Assembly (NCBI RefSeq): GCF_033958435.1
Contig: NC_134137.1
Location: forward strand, 122,486,001-122,550,000
DNA from: Carettochelys insculpta
Taxonomy: Eukaryota; Chordata; Testudines; Carettochelyidae
Length of the DNA: 64,000 nt
Direction: 5' to 3'
Position 1 is the first letter of the stretch. Each line of letters starts with the position of its first letter. The notes beneath the pieces are model-generated. The model was not told the origin of the DNA, searched no databases, and worked only from the letters and a program-made list of their open reading frames with translations. Positions 1-17,300 of this stretch are shown here, piece by piece. The position numbers were made by a program, and so were the translations under genes.

Positions 1-5198
<5,198 letters not shown>

Positions 5199-5201
5199 AC
5201 T

Positions 5202-5912
5202 AGCTGTGTCTACACGTGCACGCTACTTCGAAGTAGCGGCACTAACTTCGAAATAGCGCCCGTCACGGCTACACGCGTCGGGCGCTATTTCGAAGTTAAC
5301 GTCGACGTTAGGCAGCGAGACGTCGAAGTTGCTAACCTCATGAGGGGATCGGAATAGCGCCCTACTTCGACGTTCAACGTCGAAGTAGGGACCGTGTAGA
5401 CGATCCGTGTCCCACAACGTCGAAATTGTGGGGTCCTCCATGGCAGCCATCAGCTGGGGGGTTGAGAGACGCTGTCTCTCCAGCCCGTGCGGGGCTCTGT
5501 GGTCACCGTGTGCAGCAGCCTTTAGCCCAGGGCTTCTGGCTGCTGCTGCTGCAGCGGGGGATTCATGCTGCATGCACAGGGTCTGCAACTCGTTGTCGGC
5601 TCTGTGGATCTTGTGCTGTTTAGTGCAAGTGTGTCTGGGAGGGGCCCTTTAAGGGAGCGGCTGGCTGTTGAGTCCGCCCTGTGACCCTGTCTGCAGCTGT
5701 GCCTGGCACCCTTATTTCGATGTGTGCTACTGTGGCGTGTAGACGTTCCCTCACTGCGCCTATTTCGTTGTGGTGCTGCTCAACGTCGATGTTGAACATC
5801 GACGTTGCCAGCCCTGGAGGACGTGTAGACGTTATTCATCGAAATAGCCTATTTTGATGTCGCCACATCGAAATAGGCTACTTCGATGTAGGCTTCACGT
5901 GTAGACGTAGCC
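5202..5912. mobile_element. 711-bp MITE with GTGTCTACACGTG termini (copy 1)
   Basis: The left end reads AGCTGTGTCTACACGTG. The right end is its imperfect inverse, reading GGCTACGTCTACACGTG on the minus strand. Both ends are bordered by ACT (5199-5201 and 5913-5915), a 3-bp target duplication of the PIF/Harbinger type. The interior is rich in short palindromes such as TACTTCGAAGTA and in repeated TTCGAAAT and CGTCGA motifs. It has no transposase. It is near-identical in sequence and equal in length to 7424-8134. Class assignment to PIF/Harbinger is inferred from the 3-bp duplication and the terminus shared with the coding element at 24341. Confidence 0.85.
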
Positions 5913-5984
5913 ACTGTGGACTGACACCCTGTGAGTGCCAGGCTGTCAGAAAACAGTGCCGACACTTGAAACTGGTGTTATATT

Positions 5985-6089
5985 GGCACCTTATAGACTA
6001 ACAGATATTTTGGAGCATAAGCTTTCGTGGGCAAAGACCCGCTTCTTGTTGTTCTCGAAGCTACAGACTAACACGGCTACCTCTCTGAT
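5985..6089. mobile_element. Penelope-like element 3' end, foldback insertion
   Basis: A 105-bp insertion flanked by a perfect 14-bp duplication, ACTGGTGTTATATT, at 5971-5984 and 6090-6103. The left portion reads antisense to the Penelope-like 3' end ('agcataagctttcgtgggc'). The right portion ('acagactaacacggctacct') reads sense and ends at the normal terminus. The two halves are thus in opposite orientation, a typical 5'-inverted arrangement. Family assignment rests on similarity to the longer copy at 50380, which retains GIY-YIG endonuclease-like coding sequence. Confidence 0.75.
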
Positions 6090-7423
6090 ACTGGTGTTAT
6101 ATTGTATAATTAGGTTCCACCACGCCAACCACAAATGTGAACTCCCAAATCACTGTACCAATCTTGTGGAAGATGTGGGAAGGTGCCCTCCCCTCCCAGT
6201 GGCAATGACAGCTGGCGTTATATATTTAGAAGAACATACTCTGGCCCTGGAGAACGTACTCAACATCAGCCATTGCTAAAATCTTTTATGTTGTGTATTA
6301 CGGGCTTCCCAGTGCATGTCTGCAGGTGCTTACCAGTGTATGGTGGGACTGAATCGTACCCATGCCCGGATACATGCTTCCAGGGACTGTGAGCATAAAT
6401 GAAGCTGCAAGAGGACATCCTTTGTACTACAGCCACTTGTGTCTTCAGTCCCACTAGCATATCAACACATGGATAACCCTGCACACTTACATGAATGTTT
6501 CCTTCAGTGTGAGAAGAATGGTTTTAAAATCATTGTCGAGGTAGAGGCATGCCAAAGATTTAGGAGGACATAGAAAGTCCTTTGACCATGGATATTCTGT
6601 GACTGACCTTCAGGTAGCTGTAGTTGTTTGTAGTAGTGGATTCAGAAGAGCTTGATAGAACTGTGTTGAAATTTCAACAACTAGAGGGAGCAGCTTCACT
6701 GGCACAGTTTGTTGTACTAAATCTGGATCAGGCTTAATAACTAAACTTGGGCTCTGGGCTGGTTGTTCCTGCATCAAGGTGGCAGTGTGTGAACTATTTG
6801 CATTGGTTTTAGTTACTCTTTAACATGTGGGCAGGGAAGGATTTGGCTGAAAGAAATGCAAGAGTTTAACGCCCCTGAAACTGGGCAAGTTATTTAGGTT
6901 TTAAAGGAATTTTGCCATGACTGTGAGACTGGTGTTTTATACCTCTGACCACTATTATAAAGCTGAAAAGTGCATGGCTGGTGTCATCTGCCAGCTCTGT
7001 ATGTTGAAATATAGATTAAGTTACAAGATAACAGGCACCTGTTATTTCTTGAATGCTATAGAACAAAAAGTATATAACAGGCTATCTAAGATTTTTGATG
7101 AATGGGTTCAGTGATAATTTCTGGATGTAAATGTTTTCAGAAAAAAGTCACATGTGCATATACGGACAGATGAAAGAAGAATTCAGAAGTTATTCAGGGT
7201 CAAGTCTCTATATTATATTACCTGCTAAGACATCACAATGAAAAGTAGAAAATAAATGCCTTTTAATAAGTAACCTATGTTCAACAGACCCATGTATTAA
7301 AATTAGGTATAAAGCATAGGAATGTCATTTGACTAAACTTTTAAAGACTGTTTTCTCATCAGCTCATCTATGAAAGAGATTCTTACATACATATGCCCTA
7401 TTTACTGTGTTCTGACACAAACT

Positions 7424-8134
7424 AGCCGTGTCTACACGTGCACGCTACTTCGAAGTAGCGGCACTAACTTCGAAATAGCGCCCGTCGCGGCTACACGCGT
7501 CGGGCGCTATTTCGAAGTTAACTTCGACATTAGGCGGCGAGACGTCGAAGTCGCTATCCTCATCAGGAGATGGGGATAGCGCCCTACTTCGACGTTCAAC
7601 GTCGAAGTAGGGACCGTGTAGTCATTGCGCGTCCCACAACTTCGAAATAGCAAGGTCCGCCATGGTGGCCATCAGCTGAGGGGTTGAGAGATGCTCTCTC
7701 TCCAGCCCCTGCGGGGCTCTATGGTCACTGTGGGCAGCAGCCCTTAGCCCAGGGCTTCTGGCTGCTGCTGCTGCAGCTGGGGATCCATGCTGCAGGCACA
7801 GGGTCTGCAACCAGTTGTCGGCTCTGTGTATCTTGTGTTGTTTAGTGCAACTGTGTCTGGGAGGGGCCCTTTAAGGGAGCGGCTTGCTGTTGAGTCCGCC
7901 CTGTGACCCTGTCTGCAGCTGTGCCTGGCACCCTTATTTCGATGTGTGCTACTTTGGCGTGTAGACGTTCCCTCGCAGCGCCTATTTCGATGTGGTGCTG
8001 CGCAACGTCGAAGTTGAACATTGACGTTGCCAGCCCTGGAGGACGTGTAGACGTTATTCATCGAAATAGCCTATTTCGATGTTGGTACATCGAAATAAGC
8101 TACTTCGATGTAGGCTTCACGTGTAGACGTAGCC
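7424..8134. mobile_element. 711-bp MITE with GTGTCTACACGTG termini (copy 2)
   Basis: This is the second copy of the element at 5202-5912, in the same orientation and of exactly the same length. It is also bordered by ACT (7421-7423 and 8135-8137). The outer flanks differ from those of copy 1, so the two are independent insertions and not a tandem duplication. It ends about 500 bp upstream of the EDAR exon at 8636. There is no coding capacity. Confidence 0.85.
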
Positions 8135-8635
8135 ACTGAGAGGAAAATGGAGGTTCAACTCATGAAAAATGTTCTCTTTGCCAAGATGGACCAACTATAG
8201 ACCATAATTCTCATGTTAAATGTCAATAAATCACCCCCAGTAAGGAGCTGTTTGACATACTAAGCTATGACCTCATTTTCTCTATCATTGGGTTGGTTTT
8301 TCTCCTCATGACTGGTGACCTACTGAAACTGGGCTTTTCTCTCCTTGGTTAAAGAGATTATTCTTGTGTGTACAGAGGACAAAATAAATCCAACAGGTGG
8401 GTTTTGTGTGGAAAATTACAGCCTGAAAAGAAGTACGGGTGCATTAGTTGCCTTTGTGGTGGAAGGGAAGACAAGAAAGGCTATGTCAAATCAGGCAATA
8501 AGAAATGGTGTCATCAAAATGGTTATAACAAATTTAAAAAGTGATTTTATCTTAGAGCAATTGCTTGGCCCTCAACAATACTCAGCTGTGATGGATGCAC
8601 TTACATTGTTTTTCTTGTCTTTCCCGTTGTTGCAG

Positions 8636-8721
8636 TTACTACATGTTGGAAAACCGACCGAGGAACATCTATGGCATGGTTTGCTACTCATGCTTGTTGG
8701 CACCTCCTCACATCAAGGAAT
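8636..8721 (+). CDS. EDAR exon (exon 5 equivalent), end of cysteine-rich region
   Basis: An 86-nt exon encoding [20 protein letters not shown] and then LAPPHIKEC, matching EDAR. Human has a very similar stretch with NT in place of HI. It completes the extracellular cysteine-rich region. The acceptor is TTGTTGCAG ending at 8635 and the donor is GTAAGT at 8722. It enters with one base completing the Gly codon and exits with one base of a Cys codon, in phase with both neighbours. Confidence 0.97.
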
Positions 8722-9479
8722 GTAAGTGTGCCTTAGTTTTTATATATTTCATTCGGATTTTACTTGGATTGAGCTGGAAGGCTCGCATGTGGCTTACTAT
8801 TTGACAGTGCATACTCCAGTCAAAAATCAGAGTCAGCTCTCAGGAAAGTTGTTTTCCAGTATGATCACACTGCAAATTAAGCAAACAATTCAGGAAAGTT
8901 AGAAGTTGTAATTTAAGTCCCAGTATTCTGTCACGTGATGTTTTTCCATCTCCAAGATTACTCATATTTGATAAATTATCCTTTTTTATTGGCTCCTCTC
9001 TTGGCATTCAAGGTCTTTAGGGACTCATGAGTTTCTCTAACGATACCATACTGGGAAATAAGCAACAATGGAATTCTAATCATATGATAGCTCCAGTTAG
9101 CCACGCCTCTGCTATGCTTGGTTTCAGTCCCTTCATTGAGATTGGAAGAAGCACAGAGGGAGGTTTGCAAAAGAGATTGGGGTGAGAAGAAAGAACTGAC
9201 GTAGGTTGGCAATATGTTTCAGCAGGGAGCGCAATGCTGGTGGCAGAAGATGAGGCTCCTTTGGAGTTCAAACGTGGAAGGAGAAAAAGATCTATTTAAT
9301 GAAAGCAGAAAGTGTGGGATCAGGAGCAAGAATGGTGTCCTGCTAGCAATGGAAGAAAAATAGGGAAGGGATGGAAGGCAAGATTACTTGTCTTGTTCCC
9401 AACTTTGCCCATTTCTGTCAAGAACAACTACTTTTTGCGTTGGAGAGGTTCAAACTAGAATAAAAGATACCCCTAGCAC

Positions 9480-9650
9480 AGCACTCCCTGTAAGCGGAGT
9501 GCTTGGCTGGCTGTGCAGGAGAGATTCAGGTTCTAGCCAGCTGACTAGCAGAGCGTCCACAGCCACCCACAACTGGCAGCATGTGTTTCAATGGGTGGTG
9601 CACATCTGGTCATGCCGGGGGCACATAAAATTTATGCGACCCTTGGAGGG
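9480..9650 (+). repeat. Dispersed repeat, class unknown (copy A)
   Basis: This copy shares a recognisable run with 11080-11250: 'agagattcagg', 'ccagctgactagcagag', 'gatgtgtttc' and then 'gcacataaaatttat'. Copies lie about 1.6 kb apart in the same orientation and are diverged. No terminal repeats or coding sequence are visible. Confidence 0.5.
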
Positions 9651-11079
9651 AAAGCTGCCTAGCAGTACATGCGTTACCAGCTCATTGGTTTGGCGTGAAG
9701 CTGTGATTGTCTCTTAAGCACATAGTGGGAAGCGACGATCATTGTGAGACAATAAAACATGGAACGCTTTCATACAGATGCAGGTAAAAGAGCATCTCGC
9801 CTTGTCATGCTCTTCAGGTGCAACGTGGGAGGGCTGACAGCAGAATTTATTTAAGAAGTTGCTGAACTGTCATTTGTTTGTTGCAAATGGGGAGAGATGT
9901 ACTTCAGTAGCACCTGCTTGTCATCATACTGAATTGGGCCATTGGTTAATGGGCAAGACACAGTTGCCAGGGGCATGTCACTGCAGATAAAGCCTCTGGG
10001 AACTGGAGTGCCTCTTCCTGCAGGGGAGGAAGGAGGCAATGGGATTAGAAATGATTGGTGATGGGAGTGAGGGGAGTGTCCCTTCCCTCAAATAATCCAG
10101 AAAACAGGGGTCGTGGGGAACAGGAGAGCCAGACCCTAGCCAGCAGCCAAAGGCCAGGACGGAGAACCCTTTTTCCCTCCAAGACGGAATGAGGCATTTT
10201 CATGCCTCCTATCAAATGCACTTTTACATTGTTACTTGCTCTGAATGATATAGAAGTGGGATAGTCATACAGTTAGGCAGCTATATGAGAATTAGCTGGT
10301 TAACAGATGATTAACATGGGAACACCACAAACAAAACAAGCTGTAGGTTTAGAATACTTTCAGTCTTTGTTTCAAGAGATGAGATTACTGAAAAGAACTG
10401 TGTTCCTGTCCCTACTAGGCCCTGTCATTTCCTTTTATCACCTCCCAATCCCTCCAGCCATACCCCCATCTTCTGCTCACACTTGTCCCATCTCTACACA
10501 AAAGTGGTGGCATGGAAGCAGGGTCAGGCTGAAGTAGTAATCATGACACCCAGAATTGTGATAGGCTTGAGAACATGATTAAGAGGTCTGTAAGACGGAG
10601 CCTCAATCACTTGCCAAATATGCCTAATTCAGAAAGGGAACTTCTGGTTTTGTGCGTATTTGGCCGGTACAATATTGGCGCGTCCAATTCTTTGAGAAAA
10701 GTACCTGTACACAACCTATGGCCCACATTCATTTTGAATTAGCCAAAGATGCCAACACAGGGGTCACATACACCTTATCTTTGAGAGTGATTTAGGCAAG
10801 CACATTAATATGAGAAATCACGTTGACTGTAGGAGAAAACACCAATCTAAATCAGCAGAAACATCAGCACTTCAAGAACTGCCAGTAAAGCCAATTGTAT
10901 GAGTACACACTGAAAACGTTAAGTACTTCATTAAATCCAGTTTGCTTGCTGCTCATCCCCTAGGGAGTCGTTCCAGGGTATTTGTCTTACTGGGTGCAGA
11001 ACTCTGTATGTTGCTGTGATATTTGTACTTTTTAAGTTTATAAAAGATAATTTTCAATTAAAATGGAAAAGTTCCTGTC

Positions 11080-11250
11080 CTGGGGGATTTCTGAGCACTT
11101 GTGTGGCCGCTAAGGAGAGATTCAGGTGCCACCCAGCTGATTAGCAGAATTCCCACAGTGGGTAGGATGTGTTTCTACTGGTGCTGCACACTCACACTTG
11201 CCTTGGTGCATATAAAATTTATTCCACCCAGGGATGGCAAAACTTACAGG
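11080..11250 (+). repeat. Dispersed repeat, class unknown (copy B)
   Basis: Diverged copy of the repeat at 9480-9650, sharing 'gagagattcagg', 'cagctgattagcag', 'aggatgtgtttc' and 'gcatataaaatttatt'. It directly abuts the MITE starting near 11254. Confidence 0.5.
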
Positions 11251-11253
11251 CTG

Positions 11254-11669
11254 GGGCTACGCTAGAGAGTTTTGTCAACAGAAGGGGCCTTCTCTCGGCA
11301 TAACTCAGGGAGCGTCTACACATCCAAAGCATTCTGTCGACAAAGTCTAGCCAGAACTCTGCATTTTTCTTAACAGTGTTATCCTTCAAATTGTTGAGGG
11401 CTAATGCTTCTGTTGACAGAATTGCAGTGTAGACACTTCTGTTGACAGAGCGGTCTGCCAGTTTCCCGGACAGCCCTGTTTGCAGAGCTTCTGGTCATCC
11501 GTTCTGTTGACTGAGGGCAGGGCAGTCTAGCTGCTCTCTGTCAAGACAGTGGATTTGCTCTGTCAGTCTGGTTTTGTGTGCAGATGCGCTCTGTCAACAG
11601 AGTTTCTATCAACACAACTCTGATGACGGACATTACTGATGAGAGATGCTTCTAGTGTAGACATAGCCA
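11254..11669. mobile_element. GTCTACAC-type MITE with TCTGTTGACAGA-like interior
   Basis: The left end is GGGCTACGCTAGAG and the right end is 'cttctagtgtagacatagcc', imperfect inverted repeats of the same terminal family as the 711-bp elements. The interior contains repeated 'tctgttgacag' and 'ctgtcaacag' motifs and resembles the element at about 52899-53275. I could not settle the target duplication. It is non-coding. Confidence 0.65.
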
Positions 11670-12029
11670 GAGGTAACACTGGCTCTCTGTCACTGGGGCC
11701 GGCAGCATAAAATCTAACAAGCTATAAGAAAGCATCTTTTTCTTGCTCCCTTCAGCTTAGGAATTCAGATCAGTCCTCTAGTTTAGCAGAGTGACATTCA
11801 GTATAGACAAGAGCCAAGTATTTCATTTAGGAAGGGGCAAAAAAAAAATCAAATGTACAACTACAAAATGGGGAGTAACTGGGTAGTGGTTAGTGCTGCT
11901 GAAGAGGATCTGGAGCTTATGGTAGCTCACAGACTGAATAAGAGTCAACAATGTGATGCAGGTTGAGGGGAAAGGATCATATCAACCTGGGATGCAGTAA
12001 CACAAAAGCCATATCTGAGACATGGGACA

Positions 12030-12560
12030 TAATTTTTCCAAACTACTCAACACTAAGGAGGCCTCACCTGGAGTACTGTGTCTAAGTCTGGGTACTACAC
12101 TTCAGAAAAGAGGTGGGGAGATCGGAAGAGTTCAGAGGAGAGCAACAAAAATGGTAAAATGTTTAGAACGCCTGACCAGTAAAGGAAGGTAAAATACTGC
12201 ACATGGTTTGACCTGAGAAGAGAAAAATGAGAAAGGACCAGTTAACCATCTTCAGATATTTAAAGGCTGCTATAAAGAGGAATGTGATCAGTTGTTCTCC
12301 ATGTCTGCAGGAAGCTATGATGAGCAGTAAAGGCTTTAACCTGCAGCAAGAAGTATTAAGATTAACTATAAGGGCAGTTCAGTATTTGCATAAGCTGCTG
12401 TGGCATTCCATCACATGAGGTTTATAAGAGCAGATTGGACAAACAGCTGTCAGGGATGGTTTAGATTTCATGGTTTCCACCTCAGCTCAGGGGCCGGGCT
12501 TGATGACATCTCAAGGTCTCTTCCAACCCACATGTCTGTGATTCCATGACATCAAAAAGA
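12030..12560 (+). mobile_element. CR1 LINE, end of ORF2 plus 3' UTR
   Basis: Plus-strand translation of 12120-12180 gives a decayed piece that includes QRRATKMVKCLERL, matching the C-terminal end of CR1 ORF2. The tail follows, with 'cttgatgacatctcaagg', 'ctcttccaac' and 'gtgattccatgac'. Stops and indels break the coding part. It is 5'-truncated. Confidence 0.8.
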
Positions 12561-13379
12561 GGTTGTTTACACAAAAAAAGGAACAAAATACTGCAAAAAC
12601 CCTGTAGAAATTGGTTTGTGAAATTGCCAGACTATTTTAAATCATTAAACTTGTTTCCCTTTGTCCTCCACCATCTCATCTTTTCCTGTCAGAAAGATTT
12701 GTGTTCTCATAATAGCTGTCATACGTCTAATAGTAAGAAAATTCCAGCACTTCCTCCTAGATTCAGTTTTTAAACACACTCACACTGTATATAAATAGAC
12801 AGAGAAAAGACTTTCTGGTCTTTGGAGAAAGGAGATAGGCAAAGTAGAAGAATGAAGCAAACAAAAAAAAACGTGGGGGAGGGAAGAAGAAGCTAAAACA
12901 ACTGACTTTTTGGATGTTTTATTTTCAGCAGTTTGTCAGCCCATTTTATGTGTATGGGGGGATAGGAGGGGGCCATAAAATAAAGAGGTTCCCTACCAGT
13001 GTTGTTCTTTCTAAATGTCATCTCCGCACAGTCAGTCTTGTGGGATTAGTGACTCCAAGTGTTGAGCTGTGGTACCTTCTTGACAGCAGTAAATGTTAGG
13101 GCTGCTCATCTCTCCCTCCCCAAAACCTGATGGAGGATTCTGAGCATAACAAGAGGGGATATGTACCCAACAGCCTTCAGTTCCTTCCCTAACTTCAGAA
13201 ATCTTCACCTGAGACTTCAAAGAAGTGGAGAAGGTAGATGGGAAGTGAGACTACGCTGGGGTGACAGTCTCATAGAACAGCTACTGAAAATAGTCCCTCT
13301 TCAAGTGGCCCTTGTGTTTTTTCTACATGTGAGAAATTAGCAAGTACAATCCACTAGGAATGTAGACTTAGACAAGCTC

Positions 13380-13650
13380 AGTGAACAAGGCAAGGAGTGC
13401 CAGGCCCCTGGGTGGGCAAGGTGTGTGATGGCCAGCGCTGCACTCCAGGAAGGGGTGATGCCTCTGATGGAAGTGGCAGAGTTGTTGCCTAGCCTCTCTC
13501 CTACCAGGCTTTCAGTGCCCCATGGGGTTCCAGTGGCAGTTAAAAGGACACAGGGCTCCAGCCACTGTTGCAATAGCAGCAAAAGGGAGCCCCAGGGCCT
13601 TTTGAATCACTGGGCCCCAGGGCAATTGCCTCCTCTGTCAGCAGGCCTGG
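13380..13650 (+). repeat. Dispersed repeat related to 40946-41250
   Basis: GC-rich segment with 'gggctccagccactgttgc', 'ttgaatcactgggcccc' and 'gggcaattgcc'. It resembles the second half of 40946-41250 ('gactccagccactgctgct', 'cgaatcactgggctctggg'). No terminal structure was found. Confidence 0.5.
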
Positions 13651-13931
13651 AACAAGAACTTCGAAACTTTCCAAATAACCAATAGCTGTGGACAGCCGTC
13701 GAGAGAGTGCTGAGGTGACTTCCCTTTCACTCTCGCAGATCAGACCTCAATAACAGATCAACTTTTGTTTCAAGTACAAACAGAACTCCCAGTAAGAACC
13801 TTGCAAGTTCTATGAAGAAAGAAGTCCTAAAATGGTGTTGCTTTCAGATTAGTTGCATGGCCTTTTGATATACCCAGCTGAACGAACACCTGGCAAAACA
13901 TAAGCAAAGGTGTAAAGGAAAGTTGGTAAAA

Positions 13932-14317
13932 TACATTAAACCCTCCCAATATGCAGCTTCAAGTTGCACGTAACTCACTTTTACATGAGTTAAGCACAAC
14001 ATGAAGCTGTTCTCTAGCTGTCAGCCTGCCTATCTGTTTGCAGCTGTGGGCAGCTAAGCAGGCTAAGAGCCCCTTCTTCCTGCCTTCCCCCAGCAGTGCT
14101 GCTGACAGCTGCGTGGCTGGGGAAAGGCAGGTAGAAGCAGCCAAGGAGTGGAGGGGAGCTGGGAGCCAGGCTGCCCTTGGTTCCTGGATCCCCTCCACTG
14201 GCTGGAGCCAGGAAACTGACTCATGGCTGTCCAGTTTCCTGGGCCCCCCGAGCGAAAATTTGAGTTACGCCGGGGTTGCAGGAATGCCACTCCTGTATAA
14301 CTTGAGGGTTTACTGTA
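13932..14317. mobile_element. TA-flanked mariner-like MITE
   Basis: It begins TACATTAAACCCTC and ends GAGGGTTTACTGTA, inverted termini inside a TA dinucleotide as expected for Tc1/mariner-type (pogo/Tigger-like) elements. The middle is GC-rich and non-coding. Related to 19560-20395. The class is inferred from the termini alone. Confidence 0.65.
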
Positions 14318-17300
14318 TAAAGAAGTTAGTGACCCAAATGAAAATGGTGAGAGACTGTGGAAATGAGGACACTGACTAAAACATGCTTCTTATATGGAAT
14401 AATGAATATTGGCCAACTGGCCCATATCACGTTAAGTCCATGGACTGCAGTGAGGGAGTAATGCTCTCTTCCAAGCTAAAGGTTACAGATAATAAAATAT
14501 CAGACCAGAAGTCACAAGATCTTTGTGAAACAGCACTCTGACCCCAAAGCAGCTGAGATACTCAGAAAGACAACATCCCAACGGCAGCTAAGAAAATACA
14601 TCCACTTGCAATACTCATAGCTTAAATCAAGCACATTGCTATTTTTTTTAAAGAAAATCCAGATTTTTGGCACACAAAAATCATTCCTTCTATTCTTCCC
14701 CACACACATTCACACAGCAGAAAGCAGTGGTGTTAATCAGTCTATCTTGATTTTTACCCAGACCAATGCCCTGACAATTTAATTTTTAAAGAGAGATTCT
14801 GGTAGTTACAAATTGCTTTAGCCTGAGACTGATGTCTGGATGCCTCCCTTTTGCTGTTGTTGCATCCTTAGAACTTTAAAACAATCAAACAGATGAGATG
14901 AGATCTTTAATGTTGTATAAAATATTAAAAGGCTGAGGACTTTGTAGGTCATGTTCCAATCAGAAGCTGAATTTTATATTTATATATTAAAGACCCTGAA
15001 TTCTGGACTTTTAGTAGAAGTGCTTAAGACACTTACTACAGATAACCTCCTTATCATACTAGTTAATACTATATCTGAATAATTTATATCCTTTTTTTTC
15101 TTTTTTAGCTCGCCTTTCTTTCTAATATGCCACCATTTTCTTTCCTTATCAGTTGTGTCCTCTTTTAATTTGATCATTCCCCCGCTGCTCTCCCCCATTC
15201 TTCCTTAATTTCAGTAATGCATACAAATGAATACCCTGGTTTGCTGGAACTGACCAACTTATTTTCTTCACTTCTTTGACTTTAATGAACCAACTCCTCT
15301 TACCCCATGGAATGGAAGAAATGCTTAGAAAATGCTAGGCTGTTCACATGGAGATGTAGCCTGGCTGTCATTCATGTGAGGTTTGGTGACACCAAGACAA
15401 GAGTCTGAGGTTAGCTCAGGGTTAATTAGCCTCAACTTCATTTCTTATGCTAGCCAGACCTCAGAGGGACGGATTTACAGGCCAAAGAAGAATGCCTTCT
15501 CAGTCAGTTGGAGCCTCATGATCTATGGGAAAATTGTGAGATCTTATGTTATCCTTTCAGAGGGCCTGCCCATTAACCACCACCTCCCACCCTCACAACT
15601 CCTTCAGAAGCCATGACACCATTGATTTTCCCATGAGTTGCACTAGAACTTGTGGGTGACTCTAGAGGGTTTCTGAAGTTTTGCCCCCTTTCAGTCTTGC
15701 AAGCCTGCCCCTAACCAAGCTGAATCTCAACTTCGTGCCACTCAAGTGCAGGAACTTCCAAGATCTCATAGTGAGGCTACAAGATTAATGTCATTTTGGG
15801 TCCAGTCTCTTCCATCCCACACTTTTGGAACCATTATAGTAGAAGTTCAACTCGTTTTATCCCCTCACGTTCCCGAGCAGAAGGCTGTTAGTCCCCCCAC
15901 ATGCAGAGTTCAATTAATAGAGCACATATCTATAAATTGTAGGTGCCACACAATAGTTACCAGAATTATAAAACCCAAAATCAAAATACAAGCCATCAAA
16001 CGAAGTGCCAAACCAAGGCCACATAGCCTAGAATAATCATCGCTTCCTCTCGCTTAAGAGACACTGTTGCAGGATGCACTCACGGCTAGTTGTACCTACT
16101 TTGCAGCAATTAGCTCGGCCATTTGTGCCCTCCTCAGGGGGTGTCTTCTGTCATCTTCTCACGCTTGGACTCTCTCTCTCCAGGAACCACAGACTGCTTT
16201 TTGCAGAATACCAGGCAGGTCACTGCATAGTTCCCCTTTCCTAGGGGGTGTAACAAATTCCTTCCAAAATAAATAATCTGAAGCAATACATTGTCCTTTG
16301 TCTTCCCTGCAGCCCCTTTCTTTCTACTCTCAGAGCCTAGGCTTTCTGCCCATCTGAGCCGCATTTAATTAACCCCTGCTCCCTGGCTCCTCCTGCAGGT
16401 GCAGACTAAGGAGTGAATTAGCCCAGCTAGCTACCTTTATTCCTCCTGGGGTTGTGTAGGGTTAGTCACCCCTTCATAGCCACCTAATCAAAAACACAAG
16501 AGAAAAATTACATTGCTGCTTGAAGGGGTAGTGGAGATAATATAACAGGACAAAAACTTCTTTTTTTTTGTGCCTTAACACCCATGGCAAAGAGATAATG
16601 TAAAAGTTTGGGTGTATATTGCCAAATTATTACAGGTTTAAAAGGCTCAAATTTGGGAGCTAAAATTATGTCATAATAGACCTGATCTCATGACCATTGA
16701 AGACAACTGAAGTTCTTGCATGGATTTCATTGAGCAGTAGGTTGGGCTGCCATACCTTTGTCAATATCTCTGAACAGCTCACAAATGCCAGTTTTACTGT
16801 TCAGCAATCTTCCCCATTAAGTGGAAATTCTGTTGCCTAGAAGTTATTCCTCTTAATGAAATTTAGTTAATCTCAGTGTGCAGTTTTAGGCAATATTTCC
16901 AGATTTGACGGGCTATTATTAGATACCTTAATAGATGGCCACAGATGCTGCAGCTCCCACTGGTTTCCATGGGAACTGCACCTCTAACAGACCTCTTACG
17001 TAGCTGACAAAATTTGCATTCACACATTGAAAATTCTGGCCTATGTTTACCAGATAGCTAGGCCTATACTTAGGACTAGATTTACATTTGTAGTCTTGGT
17101 TCAAGGTGCCTTACTTGGTTGCCAGTTACAGATTTCACAGATTCATTGCCCTTCACCAAACTGGATTTCATCTTCTGTTCCCCTCACAGGCCCCACTCTA
17201 GCAGTTCAGAGGGCAGTAAGTTTCTAATGCATATAATCTATCCAGTCATTCAATTAGTTGTACACGGACAATTTTAAGTGCACACTGATTACAGAGTTGT

